A stretch of 64,000 nt of DNA from Macrobrachium rosenbergii (GCF_040412425.1 NC_089741.1:46554358-46618357), one strand, 5' to 3'. Positions 11,923 to 24,337 are shown, counted from the first letter of the stretch. The notes: generated from the sequence alone by a model not told the origin. Numbers and translations: made by a program.

Positions 11923-12173
11923 CAGTGGTTCTTAAACTTTTTTGCCTTGCGCCCCCCTCGGCATTATGTACCGACCCCACGCCCCCTTACCCCTGAAAAT
12001 TTTGCCAACTATAAACTAGATTTTGAATTTTTGGCATGTTTTGAGGTAATAATTAGAAAACGTATGGAAGCAGTGATAATGTTTTTGGCAATTTTGCAAT
12101 TAACATCATAAATTTAAAAATAATAGGCACCATCTGGCAACCCTGCTTGCGGCCCCCAATTTAAGAATCACTG
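11923..12173. mobile_element. Short hAT-like non-autonomous element
   Basis: The 251 bp element begins CAGTGGTTCTTAAACTTTTT, and its far end read inward is CAGTGATTCTTAAATTGGGG. CAGTGGTTCTxAAxCTTT ends are characteristic of hAT elements. The flanking octamers CTTTAAAC and CCTGGAAC agree at five of eight positions, compatible with an old 8 bp target duplication. It also holds GCGCCCCCC..GCCCCC runs. It has no coding capacity. Confidence 0.65.
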
Positions 12174-12210
12174 CCTGGAACGCTTCAAGAATTTGTGACC
12201 GTCGATACCT

Positions 12211-12441
12211 AATCTCGAAAGCGAGAATAGTAACAAAGTTGCGTTGATATGTCGTTGAAGCGTATTCAAATAAATAAATATATATAAGAAAATCAATAAA
12301 CATGAATGTAGAATATAAATACGGTATGTATTTATTTATTTTTACGTACATATTTATTAATCTTTTATATATATATATTTATTAATTTTAATGAACTTCA
12401 ACGACATATCAACGCAACTTTAATCCCGAAAGCGAGAATAG
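12211..12441. repeat. Inverted repeat with a direct repeat at the edges
   Basis: AGTTGCGTTGATATGTCGTTGAAG at 12237-12260 has its exact inverse at 12396-12419. Each is accompanied by AATCTCGAAAGCGAGAATAG (12211) or AATCCCGAAAGCGAGAATAG (12422) in direct orientation. The stretch 12442-12689 is AT-rich with no feature. Confidence 0.85.
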
Positions 12442-12689
12442 TTAACATACATAAAAAATTAAAATCACATAAAAATCAACAAATAAATACATAAATATAT
12501 AGATATATAAAATTAAGATAAATATATATAAATAAAAACAAATAAACGAGTAACTTAATAAGTTATTTATTAAATAAATAGATAAAACAAGCCGCTACTC
12601 CCTAACGTCAGAGCAGTAAGTCACTTTATGTTGAGAATCAAAACCCATTACCTACTGAATGGTCAAATATCCTCTGAGACAAGTTAGTT

Positions 12690-13085
12690 TATTGTGCATA
12701 TATCCAGCGTACGTAAAGAGTTTATTGTGTATATATCCAGCGTATGTAGAGTATATTGTGTATATAAAGAGTTTATTGTGTATATATCTAGCGTATGTAA
12801 AAAGTTTATTGTGTATATATCCAGTGTATGTAAAGAGTTTATTGTGTATATATCCAGCGTATGTAGAGTATACTGTGTATATAAAGAGTTTATTGTGTAT
12901 ATATCTAGCGTATGTAAAGAGCTTATTGTGTATATATCCATTGTTTGTAAAGAGTTTATTGTGTATATATATCCAGCGTATATATAGAGTTTATTGTGTA
13001 TATATCCAGCGTATGTAAAGAGTTATTTTCTATGTATCCAGCGCATGTAAAGAGTTTATTGTGTATAGATCGAGCATATGTAGTG
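12690..13085. repeat. 33 bp minisatellite with 117 bp higher-order unit
   Basis: The basic unit is GTATGTAAAGAGTTTATTGT + GTATATATCCAGC (33 bp). A variant GTATGTAGAGTATATTGTGT at 12742 recurs at 12859, exactly 117 bp on, with the same following variants, so several units were duplicated together. The KSLLCIYPAYV frame is a by-product. Confidence 0.95.
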
Positions 13086-13206
13086 ATAAGAAGAGCAATC
13101 CAGTGTCTTTGTCTACCCTAGACTAAATGAAAAAAAGAAAACTAAGAATTAAAAAAAAGAAAACTAAGAATAAGCTGGTGTCCAACAGGTCAAAATCATT
13201 ATAGAT

Positions 13207-13505
13207 AGATAGAATTTAGGCCAAAGGCCAAGCGCTGGGACCTATGAGTCATTCAACGCTGAAACGGAAACTGATAATAAAGTTTGAAAGGCTTAACAGG
13301 AGGAAAACCTCGCAGTTGCACTACGAATAAATTGTTAGGAGAAGACGGAAAGTAAGATGGAAGAAAGTGAATATGAACGGAAGTACAGTAAAAGGAATGA
13401 AAGGGGTTGCAGTTAGGGGTCGAAGTGGCGCTATGCAAAGAACCTAAAGTAGTGTCTGCAGTGCACCACGTGAGGTGCACTTACTAACCCCCCTACGGGG
13501 CATAC
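13207..13505 (-). mobile_element. SINE-like repeat family 1, copy 6
   Basis: This is a complete copy from ATAGATAGAATTTAGGCCAA to ACTAACCCCCCTACGGGGCA. The GATA-like run at the left end (ATAGATAGATAG) may be its sense-strand tail. Confidence 0.8.
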
Positions 13506-14040
13506 AACTCCAAAGAAACTTTACATTTCCAAGAACTACATAAAATGAGGACTCCGATCAAGAAGTGACTCTTTAGGCCTACATCAGAAAATGCTAAAAA
13601 TGCCGTTTATCGGCCTGTGACCCACTTCCAAGCACCATCCAAGACGTCACTCCCACCACCCAGTTTAATCTAAGCCTGGAAGCAGAAAGGATACCTAAGT
13701 AAACCTAAACCGGATTAAAGCCACGCTAACTATCGAGGGTCATCTATTATTTTGTACCATGCCCACAAATCTTACAAACTTCCCAGAAGAAATAAGGCTG
13801 TTAGGCCTAAGAGCGCATTTCTTATTGATTACGGCCATTGTTGTTGGTGTAAGATTAAGCTGGAGTTAGGCCAGCACGGACTCTCACACTTTGGAGATTT
13901 CTGGCAGGTAATAAAATAATGAAAGAACGATTAAGCGAGGTTTCCAGTCATTTAAAAGAAATATGAGAGGAGAGATTTACAGTACTGGGCCCAGGTTGGG
14001 TTGACGACCATAGGAAAGGTATTCTTTTTTATGTATAGTC

Positions 14041-14101
14041 TATGTATGTTTATATGTATGATGTATATGTGTATATATATAAGTATATATATATGTATGT
14101 A

Positions 14102-14169
<68 letters not shown>
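14041..14169. repeat. (TA)n/(GTAT)n microsatellite
   Basis: A GTAT-rich lead-in is followed by about 30 TA units. The preceding 13506-14040 and following 14170-14676 contain no feature I can support. Confidence 0.9.
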
Positions 14170-14173
<4 letters not shown>

Positions 14174-14672
14174 CTTCAGATTACGAGAAGATATCTACGT
14201 AAACACTACGCAAAACCTGCTTAGCTTAGAGACGATACTTTTACCCGCACAGTTTTATCAGATTTAAACCAATTACATTTTCCCTTACCGTAACAGCAAA
14301 TCTGTAAAAAAAAAAAAAAAATTCAAGCTCATCTATACAACCTATTTTATAGGACATCAGGATCTACAAGAAAAGCCAAACTACGTCATAACATACAGGT
14401 CTAAATACACATTATCTGACAGAAGTAGTGCAAAAACGTCTTGTATCATAAGCGGAGCAAAACCTACAATATGTCCTCAGAGATGTGAAAACTGACATTA
14501 TGACATAGCATAATATCGATAAACAAATGGTTTATCTCGTAGCACCGGTTTGGAGTCGGTGATCCTCGCATCTGTCGTGACAAATAACTGAAAATCTATC
14601 AGTCAACCAAGCAATCGCAGCATAAGTAATATATAAATACCCACACATACCATATCTGTGCAGCATCTAGTG

Positions 14673-14809
<137 letters not shown>

Positions 14810-15263
14810 CTGGTCTTCTTAAGCAAAAAAATCCAAAATGCATAATTACTATAAAAAATAACATGTGATTGTTGGAAGCGTCTTATGAATATATGATGCT
14901 TTAAGAAAGCGGCTGACATAACAATTTCCACAAACCATTTTTATAAACCATCATTTCTCCCGATGCTATCTAGACCTATGTCACCCTGAGGTAAGCAAAA
15001 ATGTGCTCAGCAATGTATCTGCTATTTAATATCTTGCATGACCAAGATAATAAATATATATCTTAGACTTTAGTAATGGTTTGCGAGATGCATGACCAAA
15101 ATATGGCAACATCCAGCAACAGAAACTGGGCCGATTTCCAAAAAGGTAAGACTAGACATATACCAAAGTCTATTTTTCAGCCTTTCAGATACACCGGGAG
15201 TCGCAGTCGACGCCGTCCTGGCGGTGACATGTCTGTGGGGAGCCTCTTGATATCTCCTTCCGT

Positions 15264-15265
<2 letters not shown>

Positions 15266-15337
<72 letters not shown>
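15266..15337. repeat. (CT)n microsatellite
   Basis: About 36 CT units. 15338-16146 has pyrimidine-rich sequence and short G runs but no supported feature. Confidence 0.95.
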
Positions 15338-15340
<3 letters not shown>

Positions 15341-16146
15341 CCGGCAATCTTTCCTCTATTCTTCTGGGACTCATTCATCTTGCTTTTTCTATACCCGAAC
15401 TTAACTTGTTTTTCCTCCTCATCTTTTCTTATTTACGGTTTCTCTCCCTAAGGATGATTTGTGAGATGCCTCCTCTCCCGCTATAATTCATAAGGCTTAT
15501 CCTTCTTTTTATTTTACGAGCGCGTGAGCGCGCCCAAGCGCAAACACAAACAGAAAATACAGTTCTCCGTTTTCGGACCTGTTATCATTCACTATTTTTT
15601 TTTTTTCGGGGCTGTCAATTACGAGGAAATTTAAGAGGCTGTTTGTACTATCAAAAAGAAGTCCAATAAAAATTTGCAAGAAGAAGAACGATAATAATAT
15701 GTTGTTCTAAAAGTCTGAAGCAGCTGTGAGGACTGAATACAACAGTGACTGTTGTCTTCTGAGGCCGCCCACTCTTTGGTGAAACGGAAAATAACAATAA
15801 TTTTCCAGATATCTCGCTCCTATAATGGATGCAGTACCGTATTACTTCTGAACATGTTATATGCTGGCATTAAACGCCAAGTACCCAGCTCAAAATGCTA
15901 TGGAGCCCGGGTGGGAGGGAGGGGGGGGTTATATACCGAGGGTTTCTGGAGTTCAGTGGCATTATCTACCCACGTTACTGTCACGTCCAGTGCAACTGAA
16001 GTTTCCTGATATCTTAAGTAGCTCCTGCTGCTACTTACAAGATAAGTAAGCACAATGGTTTCGCTACACTGCTTAATATGCGTATAAACGAACAGAGTCT
16101 AGCGTTCACACAATAAATAAATAATTACAAAAATAAAACGAGTAAA

Positions 16147-16552
16147 AATGCGGCGAAGTTTCTTCGGCGCAATCGAGTTTTCTGTACAGCCGCTACAGCG
16201 TATAATCAAGGCCACCAAAAATAGATTTATCTTTCGGTGGTCTCGGTATAATGCTGTATGAGCCACGACCCATAAAACTTTAACCATGGCCCAGTGGTGG
16301 CCTGTCCTATATCGTTGCCAGACGCGCGATTATGGCTAACTTTAACCTTAAATAAAATAAAAACTACTGAGGCTAGAGGGCTGCAATTTGGTATGTTTGA
16401 TGACTGGAGGGTGGATGATCAACATACCAATTTGCAGCCCTCTACCCTCAGTAGTTTTTAAGATCTGCGGGTGGACAGAAAAAGTGCAGATAGAAAAGTG
16501 GGGACGGACAGACAAAACCATCTCAATAGTTGTCTTTTACAGAACACTAAAA
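16147..16552. repeat. Dyad-bearing repeat family B, copy 3 (longest)
   Basis: This is collinear with copy 2 but contains an extra ACCACCGAAA-type segment (about 16205-16245) with its own short dyad (GGCCACC..GGTGGTC). The main dyad has arms of about 36 bp, AACTACTGAGGCTAGAGGGC onward and its inverse ending CTACCCTCAGTAGTT, around a 23 bp loop. Confidence 0.8.
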
Positions 16553-16777
16553 GCAAATAAGAAGATTAGTAAATAAAAACACCACCTAATTACAATAAAA
16601 CCGTATGTCAAGATTATCTTATGAAGGAAAGAAAGCTTTTACTGATATAAAGGATAAATTAATCTATAAGGATCCTACATAAGATTACATAAACTAATTA
16701 AAAGTCACCTGTGGTTAAACATTACGACAGGAGCGTACTTTGCCTTGAAGAGTAATTAGAGGATACTATTACAGCTG

Positions 16778-16778
<1 letters not shown>

Positions 16779-16811
<33 letters not shown>

Positions 16812-16870
16812 ATGGCACTGTGAAATGTTGGGAGGATGGTGATCCAAGATACTGAGAGTAAGACAGAACC

Positions 16871-16945
<75 letters not shown>

Positions 16946-17015
16946 AAGACATTGTGTGAGAAAGGAGTTGGAAGGGTGGGGGAACTGGGATATACACTGA
17001 CAAACAGACGTATCC

Positions 17016-17078
<63 letters not shown>

Positions 17079-17183
17079 AAGACACTGTGAGAGAGAAAGA
17101 GGAAGGTAGGCGGTCCAGGACATACACAGAGAGACGGAACCCTGAAGAGAGAGAGAGGGGGAGGGAGGTTATTATGAGTACGA

Positions 17184-17253
<70 letters not shown>
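16779..17253. repeat. Compound array: (GA)n tracts between duplicated spacers
   Basis: Four (GA)n tracts (16781-16808, 16873-16941, 17018-17075, 17188-17252) alternate with spacers that begin GATCCAAGACACTGTG and end GGAACCCTGAGAGAG or a variant. Unit length is about 130-150 bp, so the GA tract and spacer were duplicated together. Confidence 0.9.
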
Positions 17254-17256
<3 letters not shown>

Positions 17257-19300
17257 GTAAATAACTGCTGCCAGGCATGACAGAGTGGAGGCATAAGAGG
17301 AAGGTTGGAGGGCGAGGCTGAGAGCTCGCTAACGAAGCACTCGAGCATATCGGGCGTCCAAGAGGTTTATCCCAAGTATTAAGGGTTCCGATGCAGCAGG
17401 TTCAGAAGGGGTTTAACCCTAACGTTTTCAAAAAACGGGAAAATAAAAGGAAGGAAAAACGGGCCAAGGCGAGTGACGTTAACCCTATCCCCCTTTTTAT
17501 TAGGTTAGTCAAAGAAGGGATTTCTGGGACACTGGACATCGTCAATGAATGAAAAGATCCTTTTAGACATTCTGGAGACGGCGAGAGCTTCAATACTGCG
17601 TGAAGAAAGGCTTCCGTGGGAAAGCAGCACTGTATTTTGATTGTTGATCAGTGTGTCTGTCTGTGGCACTTAAATTCACATGGTCACATATAACCCAAGA
17701 AAAACCATACGTACAGATCAACAATAAAATACATGCCATAAAAGCAAATTCTTCTGTGTAAAACCTGCAAGATATAACAACAACAGAAGCAAAGACCACA
17801 AACGCTTTTTCGTACCAGTAAAATCTTTTCCCTCGTCAGAGAGTAGCTCTAGAGAAAAATAAGGCAACTGCCACTGCCATATTCCTCTCCAAATTTCTGA
17901 ATATCAAGAACGCATCCCATGAGCAGACATTTTCCAAAGTATCCGCCAGTCCATTCCCTTGCGGAAAGGCTCATAATTAGCAAGTTGGCCACCCCTCGCA
18001 AACTGTGCCAATGATCTCTGTCTTTGACACATCTGCACTTCCACCCAATCTAGTCGGCAATAGCTCGAAGTTCCTCTCCTCCTCACTACTAAAATTTAAA
18101 AATGTTAGTCCCAAAACTTAAAATATTACACTATCTTGAACATGCTATGTAATCCATTGACTCAATGTGACCAAAAACCTAAAAAACACATCAATCAATC
18201 CTTTCACTTATGCCAATGTTATTGCATCATCTTAAGTCATTTGTTTAACCCTTCTTTCTTCATGTAAATTGCAAAAACAATTCATATCAATAGCTTCAGC
18301 ATTTTTATTCTATTCGCAATTAACATCCACACTTCACACCCTTATATAAACGTGTAAAACTAATACTACCACACTGTACAACACTAGGAATTGCATGAAT
18401 AGTGTTACAGTTCTACTAAAGCCAAATCATGCAATTAGAAAAGCTAGAGCCCAAACCACGACCATAAAATTCCTGTCCCTATTATGCAATATATTCTAGA
18501 AAATTCATTCGGTACATGAAATATTGCAATGGAAATGGGACAGTATTAAATGAATAAGAAAAATTAACCTTGTAATGTGGTAACAGGGTGATCCCCAAAT
18601 GCCCAATCTTTAAATCCTGCTGGAAACAGCCTTCTCCCTTTCTGCCAACATGCACTCTTGACTTGGCTAGTGGTACACATTTCGTGATACAAAATACGAA
18701 GAATAACCAGATGGAATGGACTAACGGAAATGGAATACCCATTATATAATATTCCCTTTTCCTTTATTTGATCTATATGTGATTATATGATGAACATACC
18801 TCTTCACAGTCTGACAAATTAAAATTTTTTTAAGGAGTACCAAACTGCCATGTATAACACACTACTGTCTTTCCTGGGTACATTTACATTTCATCCTTCT
18901 TCACATTTACAGTAAATAGTACAAAGTAAACCTACAATATATGCAAAAGGGCTGTGGGTATAAATGGTAAAGTATAAGTTACTGGCATATTTAACAAAAG
19001 ATATACAGTACATATGTATATGTATTGTAGTAAAAATATTATACTATAAAAGAGCAGAAGTTAAAGTAAAACCTTGGTGGCTAACTGCAAGCACAAAAGA
19101 GCATTAAGATACTGGAGGCAAATGACATTGGTTTAGCCTAAGAAACAGCTATAAGCTTTGCCTATGGCATTATTTTACCCCAGTATTTCACTCATGATTC
19201 TGCTGTTTTGGGGCGAATATGAAAGGAACTGGTTATTTTTTAAACAGCCTCTTTCCAGGAAATTATATACTCTTTTTTTCTACTGGAAATTGCAAAAAGT
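17254..19300. other. AT-rich unique DNA, no gene found
   Basis: There are no microsatellites over 20 bp, no recognised repeats and no frames above 90 codons. The composition resembles the introns of the gene to the right rather than the repeat-rich left part. Confidence 0.6.
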
Positions 19301-19384
19301 GCAATATCACAATCAAATGCCATTTAAAGTTGCAATTTTTCTGCAATATCACAACCAAATGCCATTTAAAGTTGCAATTTTCCT
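19301..19384. repeat. 42 bp tandem duplication
   Basis: GCAATATCACAATCAAATGC + CATTTAAAGTTGCAATTTTT + CT is repeated with two or three changes at 19343-19384. Confidence 0.9.
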
Positions 19385-19726
19385 AAGTTTTACTTACTCC
19401 CAAGGTTTATCATACATCATGCACTGTACTGGGATATGATATGATTTAAAACAAAAAGAAAAAAACCTGCACTTTCAAAAAACAAACTTTCAAGCAGACT
19501 TATACACAGCTTAATTTACTGCCATAAAATAAAATTAATCACAAGGTGGCTAGGTTTTACACTACCAATAACTTCTAAAATAGCTCAAGCTCAACTCTGA
19601 CTAGCTTGTCTGTTTGAAAGTATGATTTTTCTGTGCAAACTGTTAGGCTATTTATGACCAACGAAAATATTACCCAATACTGTATGCATAAAGAACCTGT
19701 ATTCCATAAATAATACAACTAGCGGT

Positions 19727-20078
19727 ATTATTTCACTTATGGACATAAACTTTCAACATAAAATATAGGTTTTTCTGTTGTATTATGAATTTACATGATT
19801 TTGAGGTTTATTTCCATTGCAAATGAATATATCCTTGGGAAATGATAACTGTATATAAAATTAATAAAATTTCAGAATACTCTCTCCATAGCTAATACGG
19901 CAAAACTGTAATCAGTAAACACAGTTTTAATTTTATTAATTTTGTATACAATATTGTTTGCGGGAAGGATAAGTATTCATTTGCGATGGAAATAAACCTC
20001 AAAATCATTCAAATCACATCATAATAACAGAAAACCTAAGTTGAAAGCAATTAATGTCCATAAGTGAAATAATGCCAA
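19727..20078. mobile_element. Fold-back (palindromic) element
   Basis: About 145 bp at 19727-19870 (TTATTTCACTTATGGACATA onward) recurs inverted at about 19930-20078 (ending GTCCATAAGTGAAATAATG). Both arms contain GATTTTGAGGTTTATTTCCAT and AAAATTAATAAAATT. Identity is roughly 80 percent by eye. The centre (19885-19925) carries a motif that is repeated inverted again at 20386-20420. No transposase is seen. It may be a MITE. Confidence 0.6.
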
Positions 20079-20278
20079 CATAAACCACCCTAGCCTATGC
20101 TAAAACTGCGTGGGCTAAGCACTGACTTATAATCTGGGACTCTGAAAGTTGTTTAAGTCTATATAGGGTAGCCCTTCATATTTTAATCTAAATAATATAA
20201 CCTAAGTTTGACTGCTGAGCTAAAAAGGAATATTTTATTGATGGTACAATTTTACAAGTTGCCAATAAGACTCCAGCC

Positions 20279-20328
20279 AGCCATTTTTGCATGAAAAACC
20301 ATTTTGGGTTTTTCATGCAAAAATGGCT
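20279..20328. repeat. Perfect 22 bp inverted repeat (hairpin)
   Basis: AGCCATTTTTGCATGAAAAACC at 20279-20300 is followed by a 6-base spacer and its exact reverse complement at 20307-20328. Such perfect arms in otherwise diverged DNA suggest a recent origin or a structural role. Confidence 0.9.
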
Positions 20329-21417
20329 AGGAAATGATAGGGCACTAAAAGCGCCTAAAAATACCAACCTAACGTAACCTAGGGATGTTTACTGGTTACA
20401 GTTTTGCTGTATTTGCTATGGGGGGGGGCGGTATTATCTTACCTTACAAGTTGTAAGTTGATTATTTTTTTATTTATCATTTGCGGATAGTGTTTATGGG
20501 GTTCAAAATAACGAGAATGAAGAGCACTTTTCAAAAATGTAGGTTACAATTTCATATTATGTATGATATACTTTTTTAAGGGAAAATATAAGACAAACCA
20601 TTAGCAATCTTAGGCTACCTTCATTAATCATCATAGGCCTTAGCTACCTTGGACGGGTTAGGGCAGCCTGAACAAGACAATAAGCATGGTTCACAGACGG
20701 TACACTTTAAGAGAAAGGATAAACCCATTTCTTGAAATTATAATACATAAACAAAATGAAATTTTACCTTTACAACGTACAACGTCCGTCAAAAGTAGTC
20801 TGGAAGCATGTAGCCTAAACATCCATTTTCGACTATCATAACACATTTATAGTAGGTACCATCAGCCGGTTTATTTTATCTAAATTAGCACTTCGGATTT
20901 AAGTTATTACTAAAGTGACTCTTATGATATCCGTATGACGTCTTTATCTTTGCAGGGTATAATAATGAAACACTTTCAATGACGCAAGAGTAACGCATTC
21001 ACCAATCATCAGACTGCAATAATTAACTACATCGTCATAGATCTGGAAAAATAACTAGATTGCGATACCGACATCCCATTAATTACTCTCAAATTAAAAG
21101 CCATATCAGTAAGTAATAAGTGTTAACGAACATCAACCCCACGTAAAAATCTACCATTGCCATAAGGAAAGAGCAAGAATACATCCAAAGACAAGTTGTG
21201 CAACTCCTAAAATGAAATCTGGTTTTATTTACAAGTTATACACATTCAGGCATAGTAATTAGCTCGACATTTCCCGGTTATTTAGTTTAGATTAAGCTGG
21301 CTTATTCTGCCTAGTAAGTGTCCATGAAAACGAATTTTAGAAGGAATTAAGAAACTTTTCTCCAAGTCAAGTTTCATACCAGCATTAGTAGATGCAACTT
21401 TTCTGCGCCATAAAGCT

Positions 21418-21560
21418 ATGCCGGGCCAGGATTTGAACCTTCATTATGAAAGAAAAACAAAATCTTCAATACAGCACATACCCGCCACAATACAAAAGAT
21501 TCCCTCACTCTTGTGGAAGTGAATGTCTGCTCCTCCGGCCAAGGTTCGAACTCTGGCATG
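21418..21560. repeat. Two tRNA-like B boxes facing away from each other
   Basis: On the minus strand GGTTCAAATCCTGGCCCGGC covers about 21418-21440, and on the plus strand GGTTCGAACTCTGGCATGG starts at about 21542. Both fit the Pol III B box GGTTCGANTCC. No cloverleaf can be drawn, so these are SINE heads or tRNA relics rather than tRNA genes. Confidence 0.45.
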
Positions 21561-23396
21561 GAGATTGATGTTTCTTCTCTTCATTTCAAAAACAACAGTC
21601 GTCAATACTTAAATAAATGAATGGAGGATGGAACCCTGTGTAATAAACTTTCACAACATGAGCAGCGTCACGCACCTATGCAAAGGCTCAGCTAGAGTGT
21701 ATTGGTAACCTTATGCCAGCTCCATATATTAGCAATTCAAGACCACGACCATCTTAATGGCTGGGCTTGGCGAACAGTCGGCAACAGTCACAGCCTTGGA
21801 CCTCAAAATCAAGAAAAATCGGCTGATTATGACACCACGACGTCAAACATGATGAACATTTACGACAACAGTGCGCACGTTGAGATGAGATTTCAAACGT
21901 GCGCAGTCGTACGCTCCAGTCGCTGATGATACAGGCCAAGCCCACATTTAATGGTTTTTATGGGATGGCGACATATGTGAAGGGATGACGATTCATGATG
22001 TTTTATGCCCGACTTAGTTACATCCCATGCCGACAGATGCAATGGCAGCGTCATGTGTCGTGAAAATGCCTTTTTGTAATAACCTTGAAAATGTACGAAA
22101 AGAATTTACAGTAGCATTATTAGAGAAGAATTACTAGAACTTTTTTCTTTTTATTACTGTATGAACAACAACAAAAAATGAAAAAATGGGAGCCAAAATA
22201 CAATGCTGCACATCCCCACCAAAGGAGGAGCCAAAATACACTACAGTACTGCACATCGCCACTGCACATGCTGTGGGGTTGCCAAGTAGCCTACATGGCG
22301 TACATCGTGCTGGATGGCGCATGTTAACGTTGCTAGTTACGTCTGAGGTAATCAAATGTCGACTCCGTCTCGTCAGTTGTGATGTCATTACGAGTTTATG
22401 ACACAGTTTTGTCATGCGGCATGACACGATGACTTTTGACAGTCATCGTGACTCAACCGTGTAGGTGCTGTGCAGCCTTGCTCATCTGCCATCACTTGGT
22501 GGACTTTGTCAAACTCGGCGACACGGTTACGAATCGTGCCAACTGATGCCAATTTGGTCATACCTAGAGTGTTACCATGTGGTAATGAGCAAATTACGAT
22601 GGTTGCAGTCTTGAATCGCCAATGTGTGATGTGGGCATTATACACACCACACCATTCACCTTTATCTTGCGTGATCTCTGCTGCATCTTAAATATGGTAT
22701 AGTATATAGTTCCCCCCCCATTTTATAACTTCTTTCATATCACCTATCAAGGATTTCTTAGGGCTTGTTCTCCTCCACCCTCTTAACACTTTTGTATTTA
22801 ACACTCTTTTTCACCAACTTATCTTGCTTCATTCTTTCCATGTCTAAATCATCTTTAAACACTAAACCAATCTTTCAAATACAGTATGCAAATTGTTTTC
22901 CCACTTATTCCATGCATCTAAACTCTTTCACCCCTTTTAATTCTTCTCAGGCTGTTGTATTCATAAGGTCACTCAGTTTATTGAGGACTGCTCCCAGGTA
23001 TTATGAGATGGTAAAAACCGGATATTTCCACCCAATGAAGTGCCTTTTGTTTGAAGTGTAGATATAATCTACTTGAAAGTAGTGGAGCACTTAGTAAATT
23101 GATGTGGATGCCTGATGGAAAGAAATAGCCTGTGAATTGCAGTCAAACTTCTATCTTGAGACCAGTTGTAGTCAACTGTGTCACTGCTGTGGATTGCCAG
23201 CAATGAACAGGGCAAGGGTCTCCAGTTCTGGGTGGGCAATAAGTATTATGATGTTAGGACAAGAATTATATCAAAAAATTTGAGTGTTAAAGGAAAATAC
23301 AGAGTGATATTAAAATTGTAGTATATGGTCTGGGAATGTTAAAGAACAAACAAAAAAGTTCATGGTAATTTTAATCTATCTAGGTGAGTTTGCAAT
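21561..23396. other. Mixed unique DNA, no gene found
   Basis: Part of it (21950-22680) is less AT-rich and has several short dyads, such as TTGTCATGCGGCATGACA at about 22409 and CGATGACTTTTGACAGTCATCG at about 22428. Frames on both strands (77-98 codons) match nothing I know. Confidence 0.4.
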
Positions 23397-23683
23397 GGAG
23401 TATAAAATTCAGGCCAAAGGCCAAGTGGTGGAATCTATGAGGTCACTTAGCATTGAAAGGAAAACTGAGAGTAAAAAGGTTTTAAAGGTGCAACAGGAGG
23501 AAAACTCAGTTACACTGTGAAACAATTGTTAGGAGAGGGTGGAAAGTAAGATGGAAGAAAGAATATCAATGGCAGTACAGTAAAAGGAGTGAAAGGGGTC
23601 ACAGCTAAGGGACGCTGCAAAAAACCAGTAATGCCTACAGTGCACTGCGTGAGGTGCACTGACGTAACTGGCCCCCACAGGAG
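23397..23683 (-). mobile_element. SINE-like repeat family 1, copy 7
   Basis: This complete but more diverged copy (GGCCAAAGGCCAAGTGGTGG, CACTTAGCATTGAAAGG) ends near CTGGCCCCCACAGGAG. Confidence 0.75.
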
Positions 23684-24337
23684 AGGCAAGTTTGGAGAAT
23701 GATTGTATTGAGTGATTTAAGCGATTTAAGCGCAAAAATAGTCATAAGTTACAATAAAAAGGCAGATTCAATTGATACTGAGGCATATCTGGGCTTTTAT
23801 AGTGTCAGGTTAGCCCAAAGAATTAATTTATAAATTTCAGGTAAGTGAAAAATGGAAGACTGTATACTTGAAGAATTTGGACAGCCAGGCAGAAAGAGAC
23901 CAAAGGGAATAAATGAATGGAATGGAAAGTAATGTAGCCAAGGCCAAATTGTATCACAAAGAACCTTTTCCCATTTACTGGGTTCCATACAAGGCTCTCT
24001 GTAATTGGTATCACCCACTGAGGTGAATAGAGGCTTAGAATGAGCAACCTGGTTAAACAAAAATAAAAATATAGGTTGTTTTAGCTGGAGAGAAATTAAG
24101 ATTTTGGCCACAGTTTTAACAAAGGACATGAAACATGTTATTTGGAAGATGCATCTTCCATAAATTTCTTGAAATCATCCTTAGGCAACTATGTTATGAC
24201 CTATAAGGTAGTTTAACCAGACTAATGAATATTCTTTCTGGGCTTACAAAGTGCTCACACAAAGCATGCCTTCATAAACGAAGGGTAGCAGGAACAAGAC
24301 ATTAATACTGCTGGTAAGACAAAAGTATTTAGGAATG

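Noticed and set aside
12659..13018. Repeated KSLLCIYPAYV frame and tandem units as a possible CRISPR array
   Set aside because: The units are directly joined with no unique spacers and the DNA is eukaryotic; it is a 33 bp minisatellite.
14541..14600. Possible tRNA near CACCGGTTTGGAGTCGGTGATCC
   Set aside because: The sequence gives one short stem only; no acceptor stem, anticodon arm or proper A and B boxes can be placed.
22134..22691. Overlapping frames on both strands as a transposase
   Set aside because: No DDE/D or zinc-finger motif could be found in any frame; dyads in the DNA explain the mirrored frames.
22765..23061. 98-codon hydrophobic frame as a small membrane protein
   Set aside because: The hydrophobicity follows from T/C-rich DNA. 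The reverse strand is Lys/Glu-rich, and no start context or family match is seen.
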